Below, piece by piece: positions 26,921-35,048 of a stretch of DNA of 64,000 nucleotides (its first letter is position 1; each line of letters starts with the position of its first letter). The notes under the pieces were generated by a model. It saw nothing but the letters and a program-made list of their open reading frames with translations, did not search any database and was not told where the DNA came from. Origin of the DNA: Adlercreutzia equolifaciens (GTDB lineage Bacteria; Actinomycetota; Coriobacteriia; Coriobacteriales; Eggerthellaceae); contig NZ_JARFIK010000002.1 of assembly GCF_029076695.1 (NCBI RefSeq), positions 496,001-560,000 of the forward strand. Reading direction: 5' to 3'. Position numbers and translations under genes: made by a program.

Positions 26921-27050
26921 CCCGCGCTGCGCTGTCTTCCGTCCCCAGATTGTTCTCTTGGCTAGATAAATATATGCTTCCAACTCATTTTTCACTCGCA
27001 GAGTGTCAATAAGTAGTACTATGCGCGTATCTTCCGAAACGTGGGAGATG

Positions 27051-27093
27051 CGCTCAGTGATCAAAGACTCCTGATGATTCTGATCATTGAGCG
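27051..27093 (+). promoter_or_regulatory. Leader hairpin upstream of the APC permease
   Basis: CGCTCAGTGATCA (27051-27063) pairs with TGATCATTGAGCG (27081-27093): a 13-bp stem with one G-U pair, ending 11 bases before the ribosome-binding site. No T-run follows. It could bind a regulator as DNA or fold in the 5' leader; neither is shown. Confidence 0.5.
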
Positions 27094-27119
27094 GGGGAAA
27101 GAGAAGGAAGGACAACTTT

Positions 27120-28640
27120 ATGGCTGGAAACAATTCTGGCGATAACCAACTGAAGCGGGGCGCCATTGGCGGCATCGCGCTGGTGTTTCTGGTTATCGCC
27201 GCGGCGGCGCCCCTGGGCGCCTCCGCAACCAACACCCCGCTGATCTTCATGTTGGGCAACGGCTCGGCTGCGGCTTTCGACTTCGTCATCATCGCCGTCC
27301 TGCTGCTTCTGTTCAGCGTGGGATTTACGGCAATGTCGACCCACATCACCAATGCTGGCGCTTTCTACGCCTATATTTCCATGGGCTTGGGAAAACGGTT
27401 CGGCACGGCCGCTGGCTTCGTGGCTGTGGCGGCTTATAACCTGCTGTCGGTCTATCTGGTTTCGGCCGGCGGCACGTTCGCGTCCTCCATTATCGAGATG
27501 GAGCTGGGAATTTCCATTCCCTGGTGGGTCATCTCACTGGTGTTCGCGGCTATTATCCTCACGTTCTCGTACTTCGGCATTGAGGGCGGCACCAAGTTCC
27601 TCATGGTGTGCCTTGTGTGCGAGGTGGCCATTCTGGCTATTGTCGACATCTCGGTGCTGGTACAGGACGGTCCGGGTGCCTACCCCCTCGACGTGTTCTC
27701 CATCGACATGCTGTTCAACGGCGGCGTGCCGGGCGGCATCGGCCTGGGCGTATGCTTTGCGTTCCTGTGCTTTATCGGCTTCGAGGCCACGGCTATCTTT
27801 GGCGAGGAAACGCGCAATCCTCGCAAGATCATCCCCCGTGCCACCTTCGCCGCCGTCATTGTCATCGGCTTGGTGTACTCGCTGAGCGCCTGGTCGATCA
27901 CGGCGGCCTACAATGCCATGGGCACCGACGTGGTGACGGTTTCCCAGACCGCCTACGACTCCATGTACCATGACGTGGCGGTCATGTACTGCGGCGACAT
28001 CATTGGCCACCTTTTCAACTGGTTCTTGCTCATCTCCAACTTCGCCTCTTGGATGGCGGCCCACGGCATGGCCTCCCGCTATCTGTTCTCGTTCAGTCGC
28101 GCCAACCTGTTGCCGAAGGCCATGGAGAAGACGAACAAGGCGAAGTCCCCCTTCGTGGCGTGCTGTGTGAACATGGTGCTCGGCTTGGGCATTTCCTTCG
28201 TGATGGCATTGTGCGGTCTTGACCCGTATTCCGAGGTGGGCGCTATCTGCTCCTCGATTGCCATCGTCGGCATCATGATGATCGAGCTTATCGTGTCCGT
28301 GGCCGTGATCGTGTTCATGCGCAAGCACAATAACGACGCCGGCTTTGGCCACAATGTGTTCCAGACCACCATTGCGCCCATCCTGGCGTTTATCGGCATG
28401 GCCTACGTGCTGTTCCTGGTGTTGAGCAACTTCAACCTGCTGACGGGCTACGAGGACCCCTTCATCAACACATTCATCGGCGGTCTGATGATCATTGTCG
28501 GTATCATTGGCTACATCATTGCCGTGGTCAAGGACAAGAAGGGCACGCTGGTCGATCCGGTGGATATCGACGTCGACGAAGAGATCACCGAGCAGGGGAA
28601 GGAGATTGGCCCCGGCGATTTCAACATCGGCATGGGCTAG
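27120..28640 (+). CDS. APC family amino acid permease
   Basis: This 506-residue protein has 12 or more membrane helices. The helix 1 motif reads GAIGGIALVFLVIAAAAPLGA, and the consensus region GFEATAIFGEETRNPRKIIPRATF in the middle is the amino acid-polyamine-organocation family signature. The C-terminal ~40 residues are polar and acidic. The specific amino acid or amine is unknown. AAGGAAGG precedes the ATG. It is followed after 81 bases by a peptidase-like hydrolase in the same direction, suggesting uptake and processing of peptides or amino acids. Confidence 0.92.
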   Translation: MAGNNSGDNQLKRGAIGGIALVFLVIAAAAPLGASATNTPLIFMLGNGSAAAFDFVIIAVLLLLFSVGFTAMSTHITNAGAFYAYISMGLGKRFGTAAGFVAVAAYNLLSVYLVSAGGTFASSIIEMELGISIPWWVISLVFAAIILTFSYFGIEGGTKFLMVCLVCEVAILAIVDISVLVQDGPGAYPLDVFSIDMLFNGGVPGGIGLGVCFAFLCFIGFEATAIFGEETRNPRKIIPRATFAAVIVIGLVYSLSAWSITAAYNAMGTDVVTVSQTAYDSMYHDVAVMYCGDIIGHLFNWFLLISNFASWMAAHGMASRYLFSFSRANLLPKAMEKTNKAKSPFVACCVNMVLGLGISFVMALCGLDPYSEVGAICSSIAIVGIMMIELIVSVAVIVFMRKHNNDAGFGHNVFQTTIAPILAFIGMAYVLFLVLSNFNLLTGYEDPFINTFIGGLMIIVGIIGYIIAVVKDKKGTLVDPVDIDVDEEITEQGKEIGPGDFNIGMG

Positions 28641-28721
28641 TCCCTGCGCGACGGCAGGTGGATACCGTGGGAGGTCGCAGTGGGTCTCCCATGACGAGGA
28701 TCTCCGAGAGAAAGGTTGAAC

Positions 28722-29633
28722 ATGGCTGAGGAACTGGTAATCAACGCCCCTATTGAGGAGCGCTATGTGGACTATAACGGCCACAAGACCTATGTGAAAA
28801 TTGTCGGCGAACGCAAGGACAACGGCAAAAAGCCGCTGCTCGTGCTTCATGGCGGTCCCGGCGATTGCCATAACTACCTGCTCGATCTTGCTCGTATCGC
28901 CGATAAGTACGATCGCCAGGTGATTTTCTACGATCAGATCGGCTGCGGCAAGTCCATGGTAGAGAACATGGGCGAGGACTTTTACACCTATGATCTGTGG
29001 ATCAACGAGTACTACGCGGTTTGCGAGGCGTTGGGCCTCGACGACTTCCATCTGTTCGGCAACTCCTGGGGCGGCATGCTGGGCATGCTCTGCATGATGA
29101 AGGACGACAAGGGCGTGAACTCCTTCGTTATCAACTCCTCTCCGGTGCTTATTCAGTCATGGCTCGACGCTGCCAACCACCTGATCACGTTCCTGCCGCT
29201 TGAGATGCAAAACGCGCTGGCCGAGGCGGAGCGGACGGGCAACTACGAGACCGTGCAGGCCAAGGCTGCGTTCGACGAGTACTACAAGCGCCACGTGTGC
29301 GGCATGTACGAGAAGGACTACCCCCAGCATCTGATTGATTCGTTCAGCGGGGTCGGCGAGTGCTACATGATCATGCAGGGCGCGTCCGAATTCGTGGTAA
29401 CGGGCAAGATGCGCGATTGGGACATCCGCGAGGGCGTCAAGGAGATCAAAGTGCCCTGCATGGCGCTTTCGGGCACTGATGACGAGGGTACGCCCTGGGT
29501 TATCAAGGAGGGCGTCGATCTGATTCCCGGGTGCGAGTGGACGCTCATCCAGGGCGCCCCCCATATTTGCTCTATCACCCATCCCGATGAGACCTGCGAG
29601 GCGGTTGAGAACTTTATTGCTCGCTTTGAGTAA
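28722..29633 (+). CDS. Alpha/beta hydrolase, proline iminopeptidase-like
   Basis: This 303-residue cytoplasmic hydrolase has the oxyanion motif HGGPG at 43-47, the nucleophile S115 in GNSWGG, a probable acid in SGTDDEGTP and the histidine H281 in GAPHICSITHPDE. These match the peptidase S33 group (proline iminopeptidases, tricorn-interacting factor F1). It would cleave N-terminal residues, often proline, from peptides; ester or amide hydrolysis is also possible. GAGAAAGG supports ATG 28722. No signal peptide is present. Confidence 0.87.
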   Translation: MAEELVINAPIEERYVDYNGHKTYVKIVGERKDNGKKPLLVLHGGPGDCHNYLLDLARIADKYDRQVIFYDQIGCGKSMVENMGEDFYTYDLWINEYYAVCEALGLDDFHLFGNSWGGMLGMLCMMKDDKGVNSFVINSSPVLIQSWLDAANHLITFLPLEMQNALAEAERTGNYETVQAKAAFDEYYKRHVCGMYEKDYPQHLIDSFSGVGECYMIMQGASEFVVTGKMRDWDIREGVKEIKVPCMALSGTDDEGTPWVIKEGVDLIPGCEWTLIQGAPHICSITHPDETCEAVENFIARFE

Positions 29634-29656
29634 CCGCCGTTCGCGCCAATGCTTGA

Positions 29657-29684
29657 AGGGCCGCACTTCGGTGTGGCCCTTTTT
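29657..29684 (+). terminator. Rho-independent terminator after the hydrolase
   Basis: AGGGCCGCAC-TTCG-GTGTGGCCCT (10 bp with one G-U pair and the stable TTCG tetraloop) is followed by TTTT. Confidence 0.88.
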
Positions 29685-29906
29685 CGTGGCGGGAGCCGCG
29701 GACGCGCTGCGCTTCCGGCCTGTGGTCGACGGCGCGGGGGAGCCGCTGCTCGTCCCGTGTTAAAACCTCGCTTCCGCAGGCGACGGCGACGCCGATCGGG
29801 TTGGCTTTTGCTATCATGGAACGGTTAACTTTCCGACAGCGGAACGGTTCAGCTTGGCGGCTTCAGCGCCGCGGTTGAAACGTCCCGAGAGAAGGAGCCC
29901 GTTTCC

Positions 29907-30218
29907 ATGACGCAGCATCTTTCCGAGGCCGATGTGCGCGGCATTGCCGAGTACACGCGCATAGGTCTCACGGCCGAGGAAGTGGTCACCATGACCGCCG
30001 ACCTCAACGCCATTATCGACAGTCTGGCGCCCATCACCGAGTTCGACCTCGACGGCGTCGAGCCCACCTTCCATCCCATCGGCGACTTGTCCAACGTCAT
30101 GCGCGAGGACAAGATTCGCGGCAGCTTCACCCAGGAAGTAGCGCTGGAGAACGCCCCCAAGCAAGAGGACGGCAGCTTCCTCATCCCGTCCATCCTGGGC
30201 GAGGGGGGTGACCGCTAA
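29907..30218 (+). CDS. gatC: Asp-tRNA(Asn)/Glu-tRNA(Gln) amidotransferase subunit C
   Basis: This 103-residue chaperone-like subunit bridges GatA and GatB. The pattern LSEADVRGIAEYTRIGLTAEEV with the mid-sequence DLDGVEPTFHPIGDLSNVMREDK is typical. A clear AGAAGGAG precedes the ATG and a TATCAT-like box lies at about 29811. The stop overlaps the gatA start. Confidence 0.93.
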   Translation: MTQHLSEADVRGIAEYTRIGLTAEEVVTMTADLNAIIDSLAPITEFDLDGVEPTFHPIGDLSNVMREDKIRGSFTQEVALENAPKQEDGSFLIPSILGEGGDR

Positions 30219-31711
30219 TGGCACGCACCTTCGGAGAAATGAGCATCCGCGAGATCCAGAGCGGCCTGGCGGCCAAGGAGTTCTCGGCGGTCGATGTGGC
30301 CCGCGGCACCTTCGAGCGCATTGCCACGGCTGATGAGACGGTGCACTCGTTTCTGGAAACCACCCAGGAGCTGGCCTTGGATGCGGCGGCTCGCATCGAC
30401 AAGGCCATTGCCGAGGATCGTTTGACCGAGATGGGCCCGCTTGCTGGCATTCCGGTGGGCTACAAGGACAACATGAACCTCACGGGCACCCACACCACGT
30501 GCTCGTCGAACATGCTGCGCAACTACGTGTCGCCCTATACCGCCACCTGCGTGGAGAACACCCTGCGCGCCGGCGCTTTGCCCATCGGCAAGCTGAACAT
30601 GGACGAGTTCGCCTTCGGCAGCTCCACCGAGACGAGCGCCTTCGGCCCCACCCGCAATCCGTGGGACGTGGAGCGCGTGCCCGGCGGCTCTTCGGGCGGT
30701 TCCGCGGCGGCCGTGGCAGCGGGTCTCGTGCCCGTTACTCTAGGCTCCGACACCGGCGGCTCCATTCGCCAGCCCGGCAGCTTCTGCGGTTTGGTGGCCG
30801 TGAAGCCCACCTACGGCGTGGTGTCTCGCTACGGCGTGGTGGCTTTCGGCAGCTCGCTGGACCAGGTGGGTCCTTTCGCCCGTACGGTGGAGGATGCGGC
30901 GCTCACGTTGAATGCGCTGTCCGGCCGCGACGAGCTGGACTGCACGAGCCAGCCCTGCGATGTGGACTTCACCGCTAACCTGGCCGAGGGCGCGGCTGGC
31001 ATGAAGATCGGCATTGTGCCGGCATTCATGGAAGCCGAAGGTCTGACCGCCGAGGTGAAGGCCAAGGTGGCCGAGGCCGCCGACCAGCTGCGCAAGCTGG
31101 GAGCCGAAATTGTGGAAGTGGAGCTGCCCCACGCCCAGGCAGCCATGAGCGCCTACTACGTGCTGGGCCCCTGCGAGGCCTTCAGCAACCTGGCCCGCTT
31201 CGATTCCGTGCGCTACGGCTATTGCGATCCGGGCCACAAGGATCTGGGCAGCCAGTACGAGGCCAGCCGCCACGAGGGCTTCGGTCCCGAGGCGCGCCGC
31301 CGCATCATGCTGGGCAGCTATCTGCTGTCTGCGGGCGTGTACGACAAGTACTACTACCCGGCTCAGCAGGTGCGCACCCTCATCACCCAGGATTACACGC
31401 GCGCCTTCGAGTCGGTGGACTGCATCCTGACGCCCGTGGCGCCGCGCACCGCCTTCAAGTTCGGCGAGATCGGCGACCCCACGGAAATGTACCTGTCGGA
31501 CATGTTCACCATCTCCATCAACATTGCGGGTAATGGCGGCATGTCGCTGCCCGTGGGCCTGGGGGCCGACACGGGGCTGCCGGTGGGCGTGCAGCTTATC
31601 GCCCCGGCGTTCAAGGACAAGAACATGCTGCGTGCGGCCGCGGCTCTGGAGACCGTGTACGGCGCGGCGCCCGTTGCCCCTGGCTTCGCCGACGGAAAGG
31701 CGGGTGCCTAA
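30218..31711 (+). CDS. gatA: Asp-tRNA(Asn)/Glu-tRNA(Gln) amidotransferase subunit A
   Basis: This 497-residue amidase-signature enzyme releases ammonia from glutamine for transfer to mischarged tRNA. The catalytic triad is complete: K83 (GYKDN), S158 (GGSSGGS) and S182 (DTGGSIRQP). Downstream, SYLLSAGVYDKYYYPAQQVRTLI is a typical GatA motif. The ATG shares one base with the gatC stop. Confidence 0.97.
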   Translation: MARTFGEMSIREIQSGLAAKEFSAVDVARGTFERIATADETVHSFLETTQELALDAAARIDKAIAEDRLTEMGPLAGIPVGYKDNMNLTGTHTTCSSNMLRNYVSPYTATCVENTLRAGALPIGKLNMDEFAFGSSTETSAFGPTRNPWDVERVPGGSSGGSAAAVAAGLVPVTLGSDTGGSIRQPGSFCGLVAVKPTYGVVSRYGVVAFGSSLDQVGPFARTVEDAALTLNALSGRDELDCTSQPCDVDFTANLAEGAAGMKIGIVPAFMEAEGLTAEVKAKVAEAADQLRKLGAEIVEVELPHAQAAMSAYYVLGPCEAFSNLARFDSVRYGYCDPGHKDLGSQYEASRHEGFGPEARRRIMLGSYLLSAGVYDKYYYPAQQVRTLITQDYTRAFESVDCILTPVAPRTAFKFGEIGDPTEMYLSDMFTISINIAGNGGMSLPVGLGADTGLPVGVQLIAPAFKDKNMLRAAAALETVYGAAPVAPGFADGKAGA

Positions 31712-33292
31712 ATGAAAACGCTGGAAGAAGTATTCGAAACCTGGGAGGCCGTCATCGGCCTGGAAATCCACGCGGAGCTGACCACCCTGGAAACCAAGAT
31801 GTTCTGCGGCTGCAAGCTGGAGTTCGGCGCCGATCCGAACACCCACACCTGCCCGGTGTGCCTGGGGCTGCCCGGCGCGCTGCCCGTGCCCAACCGCGCG
31901 GCCATCGAGTCCATTGTGCTGGCCGGCCTGGCCACCAACTGCGATATCGAGAAGCACTCCATGTTCTACCGCAAGAACTACATGTATCCCGATATGGCGA
32001 AGAACTTCCAAACCACTCAGGGTCCCATCGCCTTCTGCATGCGCGGCCATCTGGACCTGGACGTTGACGGCCGCGGGGCCAACGAGCGCTACCGCCTGGA
32101 TGCGCTCAAGCCCGGCGATACAGACGGCAACATCACCCGTACCGAGGACGGTTACGTAGCCCATGTGGGCATTACGCGCATCCACATGGAAGAGGATGCG
32201 GGCAAGATGATCCATCTGGGCGGCGGCGAGGGGCGCATTGCTGGCGCCACCCAGTCCCTGGTGGACTACAACCGCGCCGGTACGCCGCTGATCGAGCTGG
32301 TCACCGAGCCGGATCTGCGCACGCCGGAGGAGGCGCGCCTGTTCATGCAGAAGCTGCGCCAGATCTACCTGGCCATCGGCATTTCCGACTGCTCCATGGA
32401 GGAGGGCTCCTTGCGCTGCGATGGCAACGTGTCGCTGCGTCGTCGCGGTTCCACGGGCCTGGGCACGAAGACCGAGCTCAAGAACATGAACTCCTTCAAG
32501 AACCTCCACGACGGTCTGGCCTACGAGATCTGCCGTCAGGCCGAGGTGCTGGAAGAGGGCGGTACCATCTATCAGGAAACCCGTCACTGGGATCCGTCGG
32601 CCAAGCGCACTATCGTCATGCGCGTGAAGGAGACGGCCGACGACTACCGTCTGTTCCCCGAGCCCGACCTGGCGCCCTACGATCTGTCCGACGAGTTCAT
32701 CGAAGGCGTGCGCGCCAAGCTGCCCGAGCTGCCCGATCAGAAGGCGGCCCGCTACAGCGCCGATTTCGGGCTTTCGGCCTACGACGCACGTCACTTGGTG
32801 GACCACCGTGCCACGGCCGACTTCTTCGACGAGTGCATGGCTTTGGCCGCCGCCGAGGCCGACGGGTCGAAGTTCGCCAAGCCGTTGGCCAACCTCATCA
32901 TCAACGACGTGACGGCCTATCTGAACGCCCACGAGGGCGACGCGCTGTCTGACACGCCGCTGACGGCCGCCCGCGCGCTGGCTCTGGTGAAGCTGCTTAC
33001 CGCCGATACCATTTCGTCGAAGCAGGCGAAGGAGGTATTCGCCGCCATCATGGACGAGGACAAGGATCCCGACGCCATTGTGGAGGATCGCGGCATGAAG
33101 CAGGTGTCCGACACCGGCGCCATTGAGGCCGTGGTGGATCAAGTTATCGCCGCCAACCCCGACGAGGTAGCCCGCTACCGCGACGGCAACGACAAGCTCA
33201 TCGGTTTCTTCGTGGGCCAGTGCATGAAGGCCATGCGCGGCCAGGGCAATCCCAAGATCATCAACGAACTTCTGGCGAAGAAGCTGGGGTAG
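31712..33292 (+). CDS. gatB: Asp-tRNA(Asn)/Glu-tRNA(Gln) amidotransferase subunit B
   Basis: This 526-residue kinase-like subunit activates and amidates Glu-tRNA(Gln) or Asp-tRNA(Asn). The opening IGLEIHAELTT, the zinc cysteines (CGCK...CPVCLGLPGALPVPN), the MEEDAGK metal site and the C-terminal YqeY-like tail domain are all present. Small variation such as YMYPDMAKNFQTTQ in place of YFYPDLPKGYQI-type sequence is seen. It follows gatA directly. Confidence 0.97.
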   Translation: MKTLEEVFETWEAVIGLEIHAELTTLETKMFCGCKLEFGADPNTHTCPVCLGLPGALPVPNRAAIESIVLAGLATNCDIEKHSMFYRKNYMYPDMAKNFQTTQGPIAFCMRGHLDLDVDGRGANERYRLDALKPGDTDGNITRTEDGYVAHVGITRIHMEEDAGKMIHLGGGEGRIAGATQSLVDYNRAGTPLIELVTEPDLRTPEEARLFMQKLRQIYLAIGISDCSMEEGSLRCDGNVSLRRRGSTGLGTKTELKNMNSFKNLHDGLAYEICRQAEVLEEGGTIYQETRHWDPSAKRTIVMRVKETADDYRLFPEPDLAPYDLSDEFIEGVRAKLPELPDQKAARYSADFGLSAYDARHLVDHRATADFFDECMALAAAEADGSKFAKPLANLIINDVTAYLNAHEGDALSDTPLTAARALALVKLLTADTISSKQAKEVFAAIMDEDKDPDAIVEDRGMKQVSDTGAIEAVVDQVIAANPDEVARYRDGNDKLIGFFVGQCMKAMRGQGNPKIINELLAKKLG

Positions 33293-33320
33293 GGAAGCGT
33301 TAATCCGCTGATTGCTTTGG

Positions 33321-33358
33321 GGCGGTTTCGCGGCGACGGCTGCGAAACCGCCTTTTCT
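33321..33358 (+). terminator. Rho-independent terminator of gatCAB
   Basis: GGCGGTTTCGC and GCGAAACCGCC form a perfect 11-bp stem with a 10-base loop, followed by TTTTCTT. Confidence 0.9.
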
Positions 33359-33382
33359 TATGGGGATAAGTGGCGCTGTGAC

Positions 33383-34054
33383 CTACAGAGCGTCGGGAAT
33401 GGAGCGCAGGCCGTTTTTGGGCTCGGGGGCCAAGGGGAACCAATACTTCCAAGTTTGGTAGCGCTGGGCGTGATCGCCGCTGACCGTGCGCGCGTCTTTG
33501 AAGGCGTCCTTGGGGATGATGGTGTGCAGTGCGCGACCGCTGTGGGTGTCGATATGCACGTCACCTGCGGCCAGGGCATCTTCAACGAAGTGCAGGCAGT
33601 TGTAGGTGAAAAGATCGTAGGTGCCCGGCTGCTTTGCCTTGGCGTCGGCAAAGGCGCGGATGGGCTCGTAGGTGCCTTGGGGCATGGCCAGGGCCAACGC
33701 CGCGTCCACGTGCTCGTTCCAGTAGTTGCCCGGCTGTCCGTGCTGAATCCAGCCCGAGGCCTTCTGGATGGCGGAGAACGGCACGGGCTTTTCCAGCTGC
33801 GCCATAAGGGCCGGCGCTTTCACGGCGTTGCCCTGACGATAGAACGAGTAGGTTTCCAGCGGGCCGCCCACGGGGCCCAGGGCTAAAATGGCGTGGCCTT
33901 CGTCAAAAGCCGCCTCCAGATTGAAAAGCACGTAGGCGGTATACCAGTGATCGGGGATGATGGCCCAATCGCTGACGGGAATGGCCTCGGCCCGCTGGTC
34001 TTGATGCGCATGCTCCAGGGTGATGCGCGTGTCTTCTTCTGCGAACCGATTCAT
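33383..34054 (-). CDS. Hypothetical protein with possible permuted papain-fold motif
   Basis: A 223-residue cytoplasmic protein. I do not recognise the family by name. A histidine in EGHAILAL (H54) precedes a cysteine in TYNCLHFVEDAL (C153), the His-then-Cys order and NCxHFV motif of permuted NlpC/P60-like (LRAT/PPPDE-type) enzymes; this is an inference from a short motif. ATG 34054 follows GGAGGG on the minus strand. It is convergent with gatB and shares the terminator region. Confidence 0.7.
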   Translation of the reverse strand: MNRFAEEDTRITLEHAHQDQRAEAIPVSDWAIIPDHWYTAYVLFNLEAAFDEGHAILALGPVGGPLETYSFYRQGNAVKAPALMAQLEKPVPFSAIQKASGWIQHGQPGNYWNEHVDAALALAMPQGTYEPIRAFADAKAKQPGTYDLFTYNCLHFVEDALAAGDVHIDTHSGRALHTIIPKDAFKDARTVSGDHAQRYQTWKYWFPLAPEPKNGLRSIPDAL

Positions 34055-34130
34055 GGTGTCCCTCCGTTTTGGTTGATGTGTGGCGCTGGGCCGCGGTGAT
34101 GGCGCGCCGGCGCCTTCCATTGTAGGGGGA

Positions 34131-34458
34131 GGGGACCAAACTCCTGGATTCTGACGCGAACTGAAGCCAAGTTGCCAAAAACGGCTGCTTTGGTTCCCCT
34201 GAATCTTGAGATTGATTGTTCCGAGCTGGGAAAACGTCAAAGCGCGGTACCAGACCGCCTTCTTTTGGCAGCCTCGAGGGTACCAAACCAGCCGATCCTG
34301 GAACCTTTGCAGTGATTCTGCCAGCTTCGGGAACCAAAGCTCCTACATTTAGCAAGGGGACCGAACGGGGAGAGGGACGAGGACGAAGACGAGAGTCGAC
34401 TATGTCGTCCCGTCGCAGCCGAGGGGGTGCCAAACCGGCCGCTCTTGGAATCTCGCGG
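34131..34458. repeat. Cluster of degenerate ACCAAA-centred repeat units
   Basis: The 560-bp gap between 34055 and 34616 has no convincing gene. It holds about six related units of ~28 bases: plus-strand ones near 34131, 34244, 34278, 34327 and 34421, and one on the minus strand at 34166-34199. The best pair, GGGTACCAAACCAGCC and GGGTGCCAAACCGGCC with following CTGGAACCT / TTGGAATCT, agrees at about 24 of 29 positions. The others are more diverged. Confidence 0.5.
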
Positions 34459-34616
34459 GACGTGGAGGCTCCCGTGACGTATGCGTTACAGGCCTGGGGT
34501 CCTTCAGGGGGTCGTGCAAGGTCGTGCTAGAATGCCAAACAAAAGCAAGAAGATCATCTTTCTAAAGACGAGCAGCGGTTTCTGCGAAAGCCTGCTGTGC
34601 AAGGAGGCACACCCCT

Positions 34617-34928
34617 ATGGGCATCTTCAAAGACGAAAACGGACGCAGTTATGGCGACTGGAGCCATCGCGGTCAAGGGCGTACGCGCGAGAACGCCAAT
34701 CAAATTGCCACTCACGACGACGAGGGTCCGAAGTGGTACAACCAAACCTTCTGGATCATCTTCTTCCTAGTGGTCATTTGGCCGGTGGGCTTGGTGCTCA
34801 TGTGGCGCAGCGCCTGCACGTGGAAAACGCCGGTGAAGGTAATTGTCACCATTGTGCTGGCCTTTGTCGTCATCCTGTCTTACCAGATGAGCCAGGCGGT
34901 ACTGGCTGCTCAAGGGACAATCAGCTAG
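34617..34928 (+). CDS. Small membrane protein, function unknown
   Basis: This 103-residue protein has a polar, charged N-terminal ~38 residues and then two membrane helices (FWIIFFLVVIWPVGLVLMW and VKVIVTIVLAFVVILSYQM). A good AAGGAGG precedes the ATG, and coding character is reasonable. I see no motif that names it. It stands alone between the repeat cluster and a convergent reductase gene. Confidence 0.7.
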   Translation: MGIFKDENGRSYGDWSHRGQGRTRENANQIATHDDEGPKWYNQTFWIIFFLVVIWPVGLVLMWRSACTWKTPVKVIVTIVLAFVVILSYQMSQAVLAAQGTIS

Positions 34929-35048
34929 CAAAAGAGACTACGTGCTGGCGGCAGGGACTGCTGGCAGCACCGAGCGCGTCGGGTGCGCGGAGCAGGGAGG
35001 GAGTTTCCGCACACCCGATGAGCGCAGAAGGCCGAACCTTCCCGGTGC

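Noticed and set aside
30740-33142. 800-codon minus-strand frame antisense to gatA/gatB
   Set aside because: A shadow frame of two highly conserved genes, with no start signal and no domain.
34216-34530. Open frame in the repeat cluster region
   Set aside because: It runs through the degenerate repeat units, has no ribosome-binding site and no coding pattern.
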